A stretch of 40,189 nt of DNA from Thiotrichales bacterium (GTDB lineage: Bacteria > Pseudomonadota > Gammaproteobacteria > JAABTG01), in NCBI GenBank assembly GCA_011389995.1, contig JAABTG010000026.1, positions 1 through 40,189 on the forward strand, in the 5' to 3' direction. The translations under genes and the position numbers were made by a program. Each line of letters begins with the position of its first letter. The first letter of the stretch is position 1. Shown here piece by piece: positions 16,469-24,142 of this stretch. Under the pieces are notes generated by a model. The model had not been told where the DNA came from. It did not search any database and saw only the letters and a program-made list of their open reading frames with translations.

Positions 16469-17185
16469 TCAGGGCAGATGGCGCTGGATGATGGCCGCGG
16501 CCACGTCGGCGAGCTGGCGTATGAACAGGGTGCCCATGCCCGGCTGGAAGCGCGCGGCATCGCGACTGCCGATGGCCAGCACCCCGAAGTACTCCCGCTG
16601 GCCCAGGGGCGCCACCACCGCAGACCCCACCTCGGGCGCCGCGTCACCGAACAGGGAGCCGGCCAGGGGCGGGGCCACGGGGCCGCAGGACGGTGCCCGG
16701 GCCCTCAGGAGGTCGCCATAGAGGGCCGCCACCGCCTCGCCGTCGCCGAGGAATTCCGGACGGCCGCGCTCCTCGGCGGGGGGCGCCATGAACAGGCGTA
16801 CGGCCGCAAAATCCCCGTGGAATCCGGTGCGGATGGCGTCGTCCAGCACGTCGAGGGCCTGGGCCACGTCCTCGCAGGCCAGAAACTCCAGGGTGAGATG
16901 ATGGAGGCGCTCGATGAGGGCCTCGTTGTCCCGGGCGGTGGCCACCAGGCCATCCAGCTGGCGACGCAAGCGCAGGTTGTGGTCCCGCAACACGCTCACC
17001 TGATATTCCACCAGAGACACGGCATCGCCGCAGTCGTGAGGCAGTTGAAGCCCCGCCAGGAGGTGGCTGTGGCGGATGAAAAAGTCGGGATGGCCCTGCA
17101 GAAAGGCCGCCACCGCGGCGGCGGACAGGCCGCGGGCCTGACCCTCGGTCCTGTTTTCGGACTCTTCGGCGTTCGGGGGATTCAT
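16469..17185 (-). CDS. DUF484 family protein (GAF-like)
   Basis: The 238-residue product belongs to DUF484, related to E. coli YigA. An N-terminal helical part ([67 protein letters not shown]) is followed by a GAF-like domain with [40 protein letters not shown] near the C-terminus. The family is usually encoded between dapF and xerC but has no established biochemical role. The start overlaps the dapF stop by 4 nt (ATGA), so it is translationally coupled to dapF. Confidence 0.93.
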   Translation of the reverse strand: MNPPNAEESENRTEGQARGLSAAAVAAFLQGHPDFFIRHSHLLAGLQLPHDCGDAVSLVEYQVSVLRDHNLRLRRQLDGLVATARDNEALIERLHHLTLEFLACEDVAQALDVLDDAIRTGFHGDFAAVRLFMAPPAEERGRPEFLGDGEAVAALYGDLLRARAPSCGPVAPPLAGSLFGDAAPEVGSAVVAPLGQREYFGVLAIGSRDAARFQPGMGTLFIRQLADVAAAIIQRHLP

Positions 17186-18009
17186 AGCTCTATCTCACCT
17201 TCGAATACTGTAGTGGCGGGCCCTTTCATGATCACGGGGTCGGCGCCGCCGCGCCAATTGACGGACAGCTCGCCCCCGGGCAACTCCACGGCGACGGCAT
17301 CCCCGAGCACCCCCCAACGGCAGCCGACGGCCACGGCGGCACAGGCCCCCGTGCCGCAGGCCAGGGTCTCCCCGGCACCGCGCTCGTAGACCCGCAGGCG
17401 GATGCGGCGAGGCGAAACCACCTCCATGAAACCCACGTTGACCCCGGCGGGAAAGCGCCGGTGGGCACCGAGGGCCGGCCCGAGGGTGGCCACCGGTGCC
17501 TTCTCCACGTCGTCCACCCGCATCACCGCATGGGGGTTACCCATGGATACCGCGCCGATTTCCGCCACCCCGGCAGGCCCCTCGAGAGCATACGTGACGG
17601 CCTCGCCGTCGGCCACGAAAGGCAGCGCGGCGGGGGCGAAATCGGGCACGCCCATGTCCACGCTCACCAGCCCCTGGGCATCCATATCCAGGCGCAAGAC
17701 ACCCCCCAGGGTCTCCACCCGCACGCTTCGCGAGGGGGTCAGGCCCTTGTCCAGCACGAAGCGCAGAAAACAGCGGGCGCCATTGCCGCACTGCTCCACC
17801 TCGCCGCCGTCCCGGTTGAAGATGCGGTAGCGGAAATCGGCATCGTGCCGTGGCCGCTCCACCAGCAACACCTGGTCGCAACCGACGCCGTAGCGCCGAT
17901 CGGCGAGGCGGCGCACGAGATCCGGCGCCGGCTCGATGGCCTGACCAATGCCGTCGATGACCACGAAATCGTTACCCAGGCCATGCATTTTCGTAAAACT
18001 CAGCCTCAC
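17182..18009 (-). CDS. dapF: Diaminopimelate epimerase
   Basis: DapF converts LL- to meso-diaminopimelate, a precursor of lysine and peptidoglycan. From the GTG at 18009 the product has 275 residues, the usual length, and begins [19 protein letters not shown]. The two active-site cysteines are visible in [17 protein letters not shown] and [22 protein letters not shown] and GNPHAV are also conserved. The frame extends to 18084 with an ATG, but those 25 residues are not family-like. The gene is divergent from the DUF4124 gene across a 115-nt gap that contains a 14-nt palindrome (18037-18050), which may be chance. Confidence 0.96.
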   Translation of the reverse strand: MRLSFTKMHGLGNDFVVIDGIGQAIEPAPDLVRRLADRRYGVGCDQVLLVERPRHDADFRYRIFNRDGGEVEQCGNGARCFLRFVLDKGLTPSRSVRVETLGGVLRLDMDAQGLVSVDMGVPDFAPAALPFVADGEAVTYALEGPAGVAEIGAVSMGNPHAVMRVDDVEKAPVATLGPALGAHRRFPAGVNVGFMEVVSPRRIRLRVYERGAGETLACGTGACAAVAVGCRWGVLGDAVAVELPGGELSVNWRGGADPVIMKGPATTVFEGEIEL

Positions 18010-18124
18010 ATCGCCCCCCCTGGCCCGCCGCCTGTGATCCGCCGGCGGATTTTGACTACGATAACACTGGGCTGGAAACGCCACGTAGCGTCTGCCGGCC
18101 CGCCCCCACTCCCGGGAGGTCCCC

Positions 18125-18577
18125 GTGTTGAAAGCCCTTCAGACCCTCGGCCTGTTGTTACTGATGCTCCCCGGGACCGTGTCCGCGGAGCCGGTCTATG
18201 GCTGGGTCGACGAACATGGCCGGACTCACTTCGCCGACAGGCCGGACCATGACGATGCCGAGCCGGTCACGGTGGACCCCGTGCCCCCGGCGTCCACCGG
18301 GCCCCAGCACCAGGAGCGCCTGGAACGGCGCGCGCGCATCCGCCATATGTTCGAGCGCGAGCGGCAAAAGGCCGCCGCCGCGAGGGCCCACGCCGCCCGC
18401 CAGGCCGCGGCGCGGGACGCCAACTGCGCCACTGCGCGGGAGCACCTCCAAAACCTGAGCCGTGCCTCGGCCATCTACCATGTCGACGCGGACGGCGAAC
18501 GGGTATATTTTTCCGCCCAGCGCAGGGCCGCCGAAATCCGCCGGGCACGGGAAACCGTGGACACCTGGTGCCGGTGA
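18125..18577 (+). CDS. DUF4124-domain exported protein
   Basis: This 150-residue protein starts with GTG, preceded by a good GGGAGGT ribosome-binding site (about 18113-18119). It has a signal peptide ([23 protein letters not shown], cleavage likely after VSA), then the DUF4124 signature [17 protein letters not shown] at about 25-41. An Ala/Arg-rich helical segment follows (about 60-100), then a C-terminal part with two cysteines ([10 protein letters not shown] and TWCR). DUF4124 proteins are periplasmic, common in gammaproteobacteria and of unknown function. The gene stands alone, divergent from dapF and 121 nt before the kinase operon. Confidence 0.88.
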   Translation: MLKALQTLGLLLLMLPGTVSAEPVYGWVDEHGRTHFADRPDHDDAEPVTVDPVPPASTGPQHQERLERRARIRHMFERERQKAAAARAHAARQAAARDANCATAREHLQNLSRASAIYHVDADGERVYFSAQRRAAEIRRARETVDTWCR

Positions 18578-18640
18578 CCGAAGGCCGCCTCCCGGGCCCG
18601 CAATCGACGACGAAGGCCCGCAAACAGCCTTACCTTTTTA

Positions 18641-18674
18641 TTGTAATTTCAGCTAACTATAGCCTATAGTTAGC
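18641..18674 (+). promoter_or_regulatory. Perfect 11-bp-arm palindrome over a candidate promoter of the kinase operon
   Basis: GCTAACTATAG (18652-18662) and CTATAGTTAGC (18664-18674) are exact reverse complements around one C. A candidate promoter overlaps it: TTGTAA (18641-18646), an 18-nt spacer and TATAGT (18665-18670), with a start site about 20 nt before the GTG at 18699. The right half of the palindrome covers the -10 box, as expected of a repressor operator. A hairpin role is also possible. The regulator is unknown. Confidence 0.6.
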
Positions 18675-18698
18675 GAACAATCACAGGTTCAGGGGGGT

Positions 18699-21389
18699 GT
18701 GGTGAAGAGGGCGTTCTGGAAAACGGACTGGTTCGCCGGCGTGGCCATCACCGTGGTCTTTCTGCTGGCATCCGGCAGCACTTATCTGCAGGGTCTCGAA
18801 CGTTTCGCCTATGACGTGGGGGTCAGGGCGAGTGATCGCACGCCCAGCGAACAGGTGGCCATCATCGCCATCGACGACGAGAGCATCGCCAACATCGGAC
18901 GCTGGCCCTGGTCCCGCGACATCCACGCCGAACTCATTCGCATGCTCGACGCCGGGGGCGCCAAGGTCGTCGGCCACACGGTGTTCTTCCTCGAACCCCA
19001 GATCGACCCGGGGCTGGCCTTCATCAGGGACATCAGCAATTTCTTCGCCGACTCCAGTATCGTCAGGGAGGCACCCGGCGACCTGGACCTGCTGGGTGCC
19101 CTCATCAGCGATGCCGTGGGCGGTGCATCCCAGGCGGGGGCGGGAGAGGACACCCCCCAGCCCTCCGAATCCCTTCTCACCATCGCCGACTTCTACGCCC
19201 AGTCCAGTCTCTCGGGGCGTCTCCTGGATGACCTCGGCACCCTGGGCCAGCGACTGGTGGAGGCCGAGGCCGCCCTCAATACCGACCGCATCCTGGCGGA
19301 ACAGGTCGCCAACGCCGGCAACGTGGTGCTCAGCATGCCCCTGGTGTTGGGCCAGCCCCAGGGCAACCCCGATTCCGATCTCCCGGCCTACGTCAGCCGC
19401 AACGCCCTGCTGAGCGTAGGAGACCGCATAGGTGCGGCCGAAGCCGGTCTGTTCCCCCTGCCCACGGTGGCGGCCATTCCGCCCATCCCCGAGGTGGGTG
19501 AGCCGGCGGCCGCCATCGGCCATCTCAACAGTATCCCCGACGTGGACGGCGGCATCCGCACCGAGCCCCTGGTGCTGCTCCACTACGACACCTACCTGCC
19601 CTCCCTGGCGCTGCAGGTGGCGGCCCGCTACCTCAATCTGTCCGCCGACGATATTCAGGTGCATCTGGGGGAAGGGGTGCAGCTCAAGAACCTCGTCATC
19701 AACACCGACCCCAACCTGTTGATGAACACCTTCTTCTATGGTGACCGGGAGGACGGCCGGCCCGCCTTCGCTGTCGACTCCTTCTTCGATGTCATCTCCG
19801 GCAAGATTCCGGTGGACAAGTACCGCAACAAGATCGTCCTCATCGGTGCCACGGCGGTGGGGGTGGGCAGCCCCCAGGTGACCCCCGTATCGCCGGCCAT
19901 GGCCCCGGTGCTCACCCTGGCCCACTCGGTCTCCAGCATCCTCAACGAGGATTTCTTCGTGCGCCCGGAATGGGCCGGCATGGCCGAATGGGGCATCTTC
20001 CTGGTAATCGCCGTCTATCTCATCGCCCTGTTGCCCAAGCTCAAGGCGGGCATGGGCGCCGCCATTACCCTGGTGCTGCTCCTCACCCTGCTGATCACCC
20101 ACATGGCCATGATGGTCACCCAGGCCATGTGGCTGCAACTCGTAATCCCCGCCACCCTGCTGGTGGTGGGTCATCTGCTGCTCACCACCAAGCGCTTCCT
20201 GGTGACCGAGAAGGCGAAGGAACGGACGGATACCCTGTCCGCGGAGAGCAACCGCATGCTGGGCCTGCAGTTCCAGGGTCAGGGGCAACTGGACATGGCC
20301 TTCGATGCCTTCCGCAAGGTGCCCCTGGACAACCAGGTCATGGACAACCTCTATAACCTGGCGCTGGACTTCGAACGCAAGCGCCAATACAACAAGGCCA
20401 GCTCCGTCTACCAGTACATGGCCACCTTCGACCCCAACTTCCGCGACCTCAAGGACCGCATGAACCGCACCAAGGCCATGGAGGAGACCGTCATGTTCGG
20501 CGGTGGCGGCACTTCCGCGGCCGGCACCCTCATCATGGACGGCAGCGGCGGCATGTCGAAGCCCATGCTCGGACGTTACGAGGTGGAGAAGGAGCTGGGC
20601 AAGGGCGCCATGGGCGTGGTGTACCTGGGCAAGGACCCCAAGATCAACCGCGTGGTGGCCATCAAGACCATGGCCCTGTCCCAGGAATTCGAGGCGGATG
20701 AACTGGAAGACGTGAAGGCCCGTTTCTTCCGCGAGGCCGAGACCGCCGGCCGCCTCACCCACCCCAACATCGTCACCATATTCGACGCCGGCGAGGAACA
20801 CGACCTGGCCTACATCGCCATGGAGTTCCTCAAGGGCAAGGATCTGGTGCCCTTCACCAAGAAGGATGCCCTGCTCCCCATCGCCACCTCCATGGACCTG
20901 GTGGCCAAGGCGGCGGATGCCCTGTCCTACGCCCACGCCCAAAACGTGGTACATCGCGACATCAAGCCCGCCAACATCATGTACGAACCGCAATCGGGCA
21001 GCATGAAGATCACCGACTTCGGCATCGCCCGCATCACCGACTCCAGCCGCACCAAGACCGGCATGGTCCTGGGCACGCCCTCCTACATGTCCCCGGAGCA
21101 GCTCTCCGGCAAAAAGGTGGATGGCCGCTCCGACCTGTTCTCCCTGGGGGTGATGCTGTACCAGATGGTGACCGGCACCCTGCCCTTCACGGGTGATTCC
21201 ATGGCCACTCTGATGTACAAGATCGCCAACGACCCCCACCCCGACATCACCACCGTAAATGCCGATGTACCGCCGTGCCTGAAGGCGGTGTTGGACAAGG
21301 CGCTGGCCAAGAATGCCGATGAGCGCTACCAGACGGGCACTGAATTCGCGCAGGCTCTGCGGGAATGTGCGGCCCAACTGGTGGTATGA
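18699..21389 (+). CDS. CHASE2-domain receptor Ser/Thr protein kinase
   Basis: This 896-residue membrane receptor kinase has an N-terminal TM helix (about residues 12-30). A periplasmic CHASE2 sensor domain follows (about 35-420; diagnostic YDVGVRASDRTPSEQVAIIAIDDESIANIGRWPW), then three TM helices (about 428-500). A helical repeat-like linker (GQGQLDMAFDAFRKVPLDNQ and AFD/YNLALDFERKRQYNKASSVYQYM, TPR-like, about 525-590) leads to a complete Hanks-type kinase from about 625. The Gly-rich loop is LGKGAMGVVYLG, the ATP lysine is in VVAIKTM, the catalytic loop is HRDIKPANIMY (about 752), DFG is near 773 and the activation segment is TKTGMVLGTPSYMSPEQ. All catalytic residues are present. The start is GTG at 18699, with a second GTG directly after. 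The stop overlaps the PP2C start as ATGA. The ligand is unknown; the partner phosphatase and FHA protein follow. Confidence 0.95.
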   Translation: MVKRAFWKTDWFAGVAITVVFLLASGSTYLQGLERFAYDVGVRASDRTPSEQVAIIAIDDESIANIGRWPWSRDIHAELIRMLDAGGAKVVGHTVFFLEPQIDPGLAFIRDISNFFADSSIVREAPGDLDLLGALISDAVGGASQAGAGEDTPQPSESLLTIADFYAQSSLSGRLLDDLGTLGQRLVEAEAALNTDRILAEQVANAGNVVLSMPLVLGQPQGNPDSDLPAYVSRNALLSVGDRIGAAEAGLFPLPTVAAIPPIPEVGEPAAAIGHLNSIPDVDGGIRTEPLVLLHYDTYLPSLALQVAARYLNLSADDIQVHLGEGVQLKNLVINTDPNLLMNTFFYGDREDGRPAFAVDSFFDVISGKIPVDKYRNKIVLIGATAVGVGSPQVTPVSPAMAPVLTLAHSVSSILNEDFFVRPEWAGMAEWGIFLVIAVYLIALLPKLKAGMGAAITLVLLLTLLITHMAMMVTQAMWLQLVIPATLLVVGHLLLTTKRFLVTEKAKERTDTLSAESNRMLGLQFQGQGQLDMAFDAFRKVPLDNQVMDNLYNLALDFERKRQYNKASSVYQYMATFDPNFRDLKDRMNRTKAMEETVMFGGGGTSAAGTLIMDGSGGMSKPMLGRYEVEKELGKGAMGVVYLGKDPKINRVVAIKTMALSQEFEADELEDVKARFFREAETAGRLTHPNIVTIFDAGEEHDLAYIAMEFLKGKDLVPFTKKDALLPIATSMDLVAKAADALSYAHAQNVVHRDIKPANIMYEPQSGSMKITDFGIARITDSSRTKTGMVLGTPSYMSPEQLSGKKVDGRSDLFSLGVMLYQMVTGTLPFTGDSMATLMYKIANDPHPDITTVNADVPPCLKAVLDKALAKNADERYQTGTEFAQALRECAAQLVV

Positions 21390-22243
21390 CCGTCCAGCGG
21401 CTTGGAACCGACATGGGCTTGCAGGACAAATTGACACTGGTGGGCCGTTCCGATGTGGGCCTGCGGCGCGACCACAACGAGGACAGCATCGCCCTCGATC
21501 CCAATCTCGGGCTCGTGGTGCTGGCCGATGGCATGGGGGGCTACAAGGCCGGCGAGGTGGCGAGCGCCATCGCCGTCAACGTGGTAATGGAGGAGGTGCG
21601 TAACAGCCTCCGTCAGGACGTGCCGCAGGCCCTGGACCGCGAGAGTGGATACTGTCGCGGCACCCTGTTCGTACGCGAGGCGGTGGCGAAGGCCAACGAC
21701 GCCATCTACACCACCGCCCAGGCACAGCCCCAATGCCAGGGCATGGGCACCACCATCGTGGTGGCCCTCTTTTATAACGATCGCATCACCATCGCCCACG
21801 TCGGGGACTCCCGGCTCTACCGCCTGCGGGGAGGCCAGCTGGAGCAGCTGACGGTCGACCATTCCCTGTTGCAGGAGTTGATTGAGAAGGGCTTCTATAC
21901 CAAGGAGGAGGCGCGGAGCTCCAACCAGAAGAATCTCGTCACCCGCGCCATGGGCGTGGAGGCCGCGGTCGAGACGTCGCTGCAGGAAGAACCGGTGGAA
22001 ACCGACGATATCTACCTGCTGTGCTCCGATGGCCTGAGCGACCTGGTGTCTGACGAGGACATACACTTAACCCTTGAAGAATACAGTGCTAATCTTGATC
22101 AGGCAGCGGACGCATTGATCCAGAAGGCGAACCGGGGCGGCGGCTCGGACAACGTCTCCGTCCTCCTGGTCAAGCCAACCAAGCCTTTCCCCGCGCGCGT
22201 GGGCAGCACCTGGTATTCGAAAGTCATCAACTGGTTTAACTGA
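21386..22243 (+). CDS. PP2C-family Ser/Thr protein phosphatase
   Basis: The 285-residue product has the standard bacterial PP2C (Stp1/PppA/PstP) motifs in order: GLRRDHNEDS, VLADGMGGYKAGEVAS (metal Asp), GTTIVVALF, HVGDSRLYRLRGGQLEQLTVDHSLLQELIEKG, NLVTRAMGVE, LLCSDGLSDLVSDEDI (metal Asp) and GGSDNVSVLLV (metal Asp). It should dephosphorylate the kinase and its substrates in the cytosol. The chosen ATG at 21386 overlaps the kinase stop; the frame is open 21 nt upstream with another ATG. A short tail with hydrophobic residues (STWYSKVINWFN) ends the protein. The FHA gene starts 25 nt downstream. Confidence 0.96.
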   Translation: MTVQRLGTDMGLQDKLTLVGRSDVGLRRDHNEDSIALDPNLGLVVLADGMGGYKAGEVASAIAVNVVMEEVRNSLRQDVPQALDRESGYCRGTLFVREAVAKANDAIYTTAQAQPQCQGMGTTIVVALFYNDRITIAHVGDSRLYRLRGGQLEQLTVDHSLLQELIEKGFYTKEEARSSNQKNLVTRAMGVEAAVETSLQEEPVETDDIYLLCSDGLSDLVSDEDIHLTLEEYSANLDQAADALIQKANRGGGSDNVSVLLVKPTKPFPARVGSTWYSKVINWFN

Positions 22244-22268
22244 ATCACACAGCGGACGGGTTACGAGA

Positions 22269-22982
22269 ATGACGGCAAAACTGGTTCTAAGTCTGAACAG
22301 CTCGGTGCTCCGCGAGTACCCCCTGACCAAGGAACGGCTCACCATCGGCCGTAAACCGTCGAACGACATTCACGTTGACAACCTGGCGGTAAGCGGACAA
22401 CACGCGCTGATCATCACCATACTCAACGACTCGTTCCTCGAGGACCTGGGCAGCACCAACGGCACCTACGTCAACGGCAAGCTGATCAAGAAGCATGCGT
22501 TGCAGAACGGTGACGTCATCGGTGTCGGCAAGCATGAGCTCAGATACATCAATGAGCAGGCCTCCTCGTCAGAATCCGATTTCGAAAAAACCATGATAAT
22601 CCGCCCGGGCATGACGGACCAGGCACCGGCGGACGTGGCCGAATCCGCCCAGAAGGCCGCACAGGTCGCGGCCGCCCAGGAAAGCACCTCATCCTCCGGC
22701 AACACCATCGAGGAGGAACTGCCCCTCGGCAAGGTCTACGTGCTGAACGGCCCGGCCCAGGGCAAGGAGATGGAACTCAAGAAGGCCTTGACCACCCTCG
22801 GCAAACCGGGGGTCCAGGTGGCCGTCATCACCCGCCGCCCCCAGGGTTATTTCATCACCCCCGTGGAGGGCAAGCACCCCATCGTCAACGGCGAAGCCAT
22901 CGGGGCCCAGGCCCATCCGTTGCACAACAACGACGTGGTGGAACTGGCGGGCGTGCGCATGGAGTTCTTCGTCAACCGCTAG
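22269..22982 (+). CDS. FHA-domain protein (one canonical and one degenerate FHA)
   Basis: The 237-residue cytosolic protein has a canonical FHA domain at about residues 22-90 with GRKPSNDI, SGQHA and DLGSTNGTYVNG, which should bind phosphothreonine peptides. A linker follows with an isolated threonine in DFEKTMII (T108), a context resembling regulatory phosphothreonines of GarA/OdhI-type proteins. The second half (about 152-237, GKVYVLNGPAQGKEMELKKALTTLGKP to AGVRMEFFVNR) has the FHA strand pattern, but the Gly-Arg and Ser-x-x-His phospho-binding residues are absent, so it is degenerate. Placed after kinase and phosphatase, it is the likely reader or substrate. The downstream target is not in view. 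Confidence 0.93.
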   Translation: MTAKLVLSLNSSVLREYPLTKERLTIGRKPSNDIHVDNLAVSGQHALIITILNDSFLEDLGSTNGTYVNGKLIKKHALQNGDVIGVGKHELRYINEQASSSESDFEKTMIIRPGMTDQAPADVAESAQKAAQVAAAQESTSSSGNTIEEELPLGKVYVLNGPAQGKEMELKKALTTLGKPGVQVAVITRRPQGYFITPVEGKHPIVNGEAIGAQAHPLHNNDVVELAGVRMEFFVNR

Positions 22983-23337
22983 GGGGCATCCACAGGGCTG
23001 TTTTCGACCACCGAAATATGTTTGGGAGTCTTGTTTTTTCAACTACGAAAGACGCGAAAGGCGCGAAAGTAAAAGAATACAGTCAGGCATACCAGCTTAA
23101 TCTCCAACACCCCAGGCTTCTTGGGGCCGTCGCCGTTACCGCACTCCTGACCCCCACCGTTTCGCGTATTTCGCGCCTTTCGTAGTTACCGCTTTTGCTG
23201 TTTCTTTTTCACCGTGAAACCCGCCGTAGCCGCGACGGTGAAGATGGTGCCATTCATCCCCCCGGCGGCCCCAATCATTTCGTTTGTTTCGCGTCCTTCG
23301 TGGTTGGCACCTTTCGCCTTTGCCGTTCCCTTTCAGC
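22983..23337. other. Gene-free convergent intergenic region
   Basis: These 355 bases lie between the convergent FHA gene and the phosphodiesterase gene. I see no coding frame with a domain. The content is dominated by the CGAAA/TTTCG repeat arms at 23041-23304, with T-rich stretches near 23030-23040 and 23200-23210 that could help terminate transcription from either side. Confidence 0.7.
23041..23304. repeat. Composite inverted repeat of CGAAAGGCG-type 9-mers with an extra copy
   Basis: The left arm (23041-23069) is AACTACGAAAGACGCGAAAG followed by another 9-mer unit. The right arm (23159-23187) is the reverse-complement type (TTTCGCGTATTTCGCGCC, ending in TTTCGTAGTT). The arms face each other around a core of about 90 nt. 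A third partial copy in the right-arm orientation lies at 23284-23304 (TTTCGCGTCCTTCGTGG). I recall similar CTTTCGTGGTT-type repeats as dispersed in many bacterial genomes, but cannot check this here. The element lies between two convergent genes. Confidence 0.8.
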
Positions 23338-24105
23338 TCAAAGCTCGAAGATCTGCCCCGTCTCCAGGCGGTGGACCTCGCGGCCGCCGGCCACTTCTTG
23401 CACCTGCTCCATGATCAGATCCTCCTCCCGCGGCTTGAGGTGGGTGATATAGAGGGGCGCCGTGTTGGCGTACCGGGCAAGCTCGGCGCCCAGCATGCTG
23501 GGGCACAGGTGTTTGGATGCCTCGGCGATGGCCTTCTCGTTCTCGCTGAAGGCGGTCTCGATGATCAGGTACTTCAAATCCTTGATGGCATTGACCGCCT
23601 CCCAGAAGGCCGGGCAGCGCGTGGTGTCGCCGCTGAACACCAGGGTTCCGTTATCACCACTCACGGCGTAGCCGACGGCCGGTACGGTGTGATTCACCGG
23701 CAATGCCCGAATGGTTCTGCCCTGGCCTACGTCCAAGCACTCACCTTGTTCCAGCACCTCCGCCGTGAGGAAGGGCGACCGGACATCCGGGATACGGAAG
23801 AAGTCCGGCCAGATATGCCAGTTGAAGATATGGGCCCGCAACGTGGCGAGGCCGGTGCAGGAGGCGTGGAGCACGATAGGCGTGGAGCGCATGGCGCCGA
23901 CCGTGTCCACCAGGAGGGGCAGAGCGGCGATGTGGTCCAGGTGGGTATGGGTAAGGAAGATCCGGCCCACCCGCACCAGCTCATCCACTTCCATATTCAT
24001 GACGCCGGTGCCGGCATCTATGAGGATATCGTCGTCGACGAGAAAGGAGGTGGTGCGGCGAGCGCCCCCGATACCACCGCTGCAACCCAGCACCGTTATC
24101 TGCAT
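23338..24105 (-). CDS. Metallo-beta-lactamase-fold hydrolase, probable class-II-like 3',5'-cyclic-nucleotide phosphodiesterase
   Basis: The 255-residue cytosolic protein has an MBL fold. It starts MQITVLGCSGGIGG and has ILIDAGTGV, the zinc motif HTHLDHIAALP, a later metal Asp in LVFSGDTT and a C-terminal YITHLKP. HTHLDH instead of HxHxDH is typical of class II cyclic-nucleotide phosphodiesterases, and the N-terminal GCSGG segment fits that family, so hydrolysis of cAMP or cGMP is the leading prediction. It lies 37 nt downstream of a class III cyclase on the same strand, so synthesis and breakdown of the same messenger would be co-expressed. Other MBL hydrolase activities cannot be excluded by sequence alone. 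Confidence 0.85.
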   Translation of the reverse strand: MQITVLGCSGGIGGARRTTSFLVDDDILIDAGTGVMNMEVDELVRVGRIFLTHTHLDHIAALPLLVDTVGAMRSTPIVLHASCTGLATLRAHIFNWHIWPDFFRIPDVRSPFLTAEVLEQGECLDVGQGRTIRALPVNHTVPAVGYAVSGDNGTLVFSGDTTRCPAFWEAVNAIKDLKYLIIETAFSENEKAIAEASKHLCPSMLGAELARYANTAPLYITHLKPREEDLIMEQVQEVAGGREVHRLETGQIFEL

Positions 24106-24142
24106 GGCCTACCGCCCGCCGCCACGCCCACCGGCGCCGCTG

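Noticed and set aside
18037-18050. 14-nt perfect palindrome ATCCGCC/GGCGGAT between dapF and the DUF4124 gene
   Set aside because: A GC-rich palindrome of this length is expected by chance a few times per 40 kb, and no promoter elements overlap it clearly.
18681-21437. Minus-strand open frame of 918 codons antisense to the CHASE2 kinase gene
   Set aside because: It lacks any domain, is rich in Gly/His/Val as expected for antisense of a high-GC gene, and the plus-strand kinase has complete motifs. Similar long antisense frames over ubiB, hslU, xerC, the cyclase and rsxC were rejected for the same reason.
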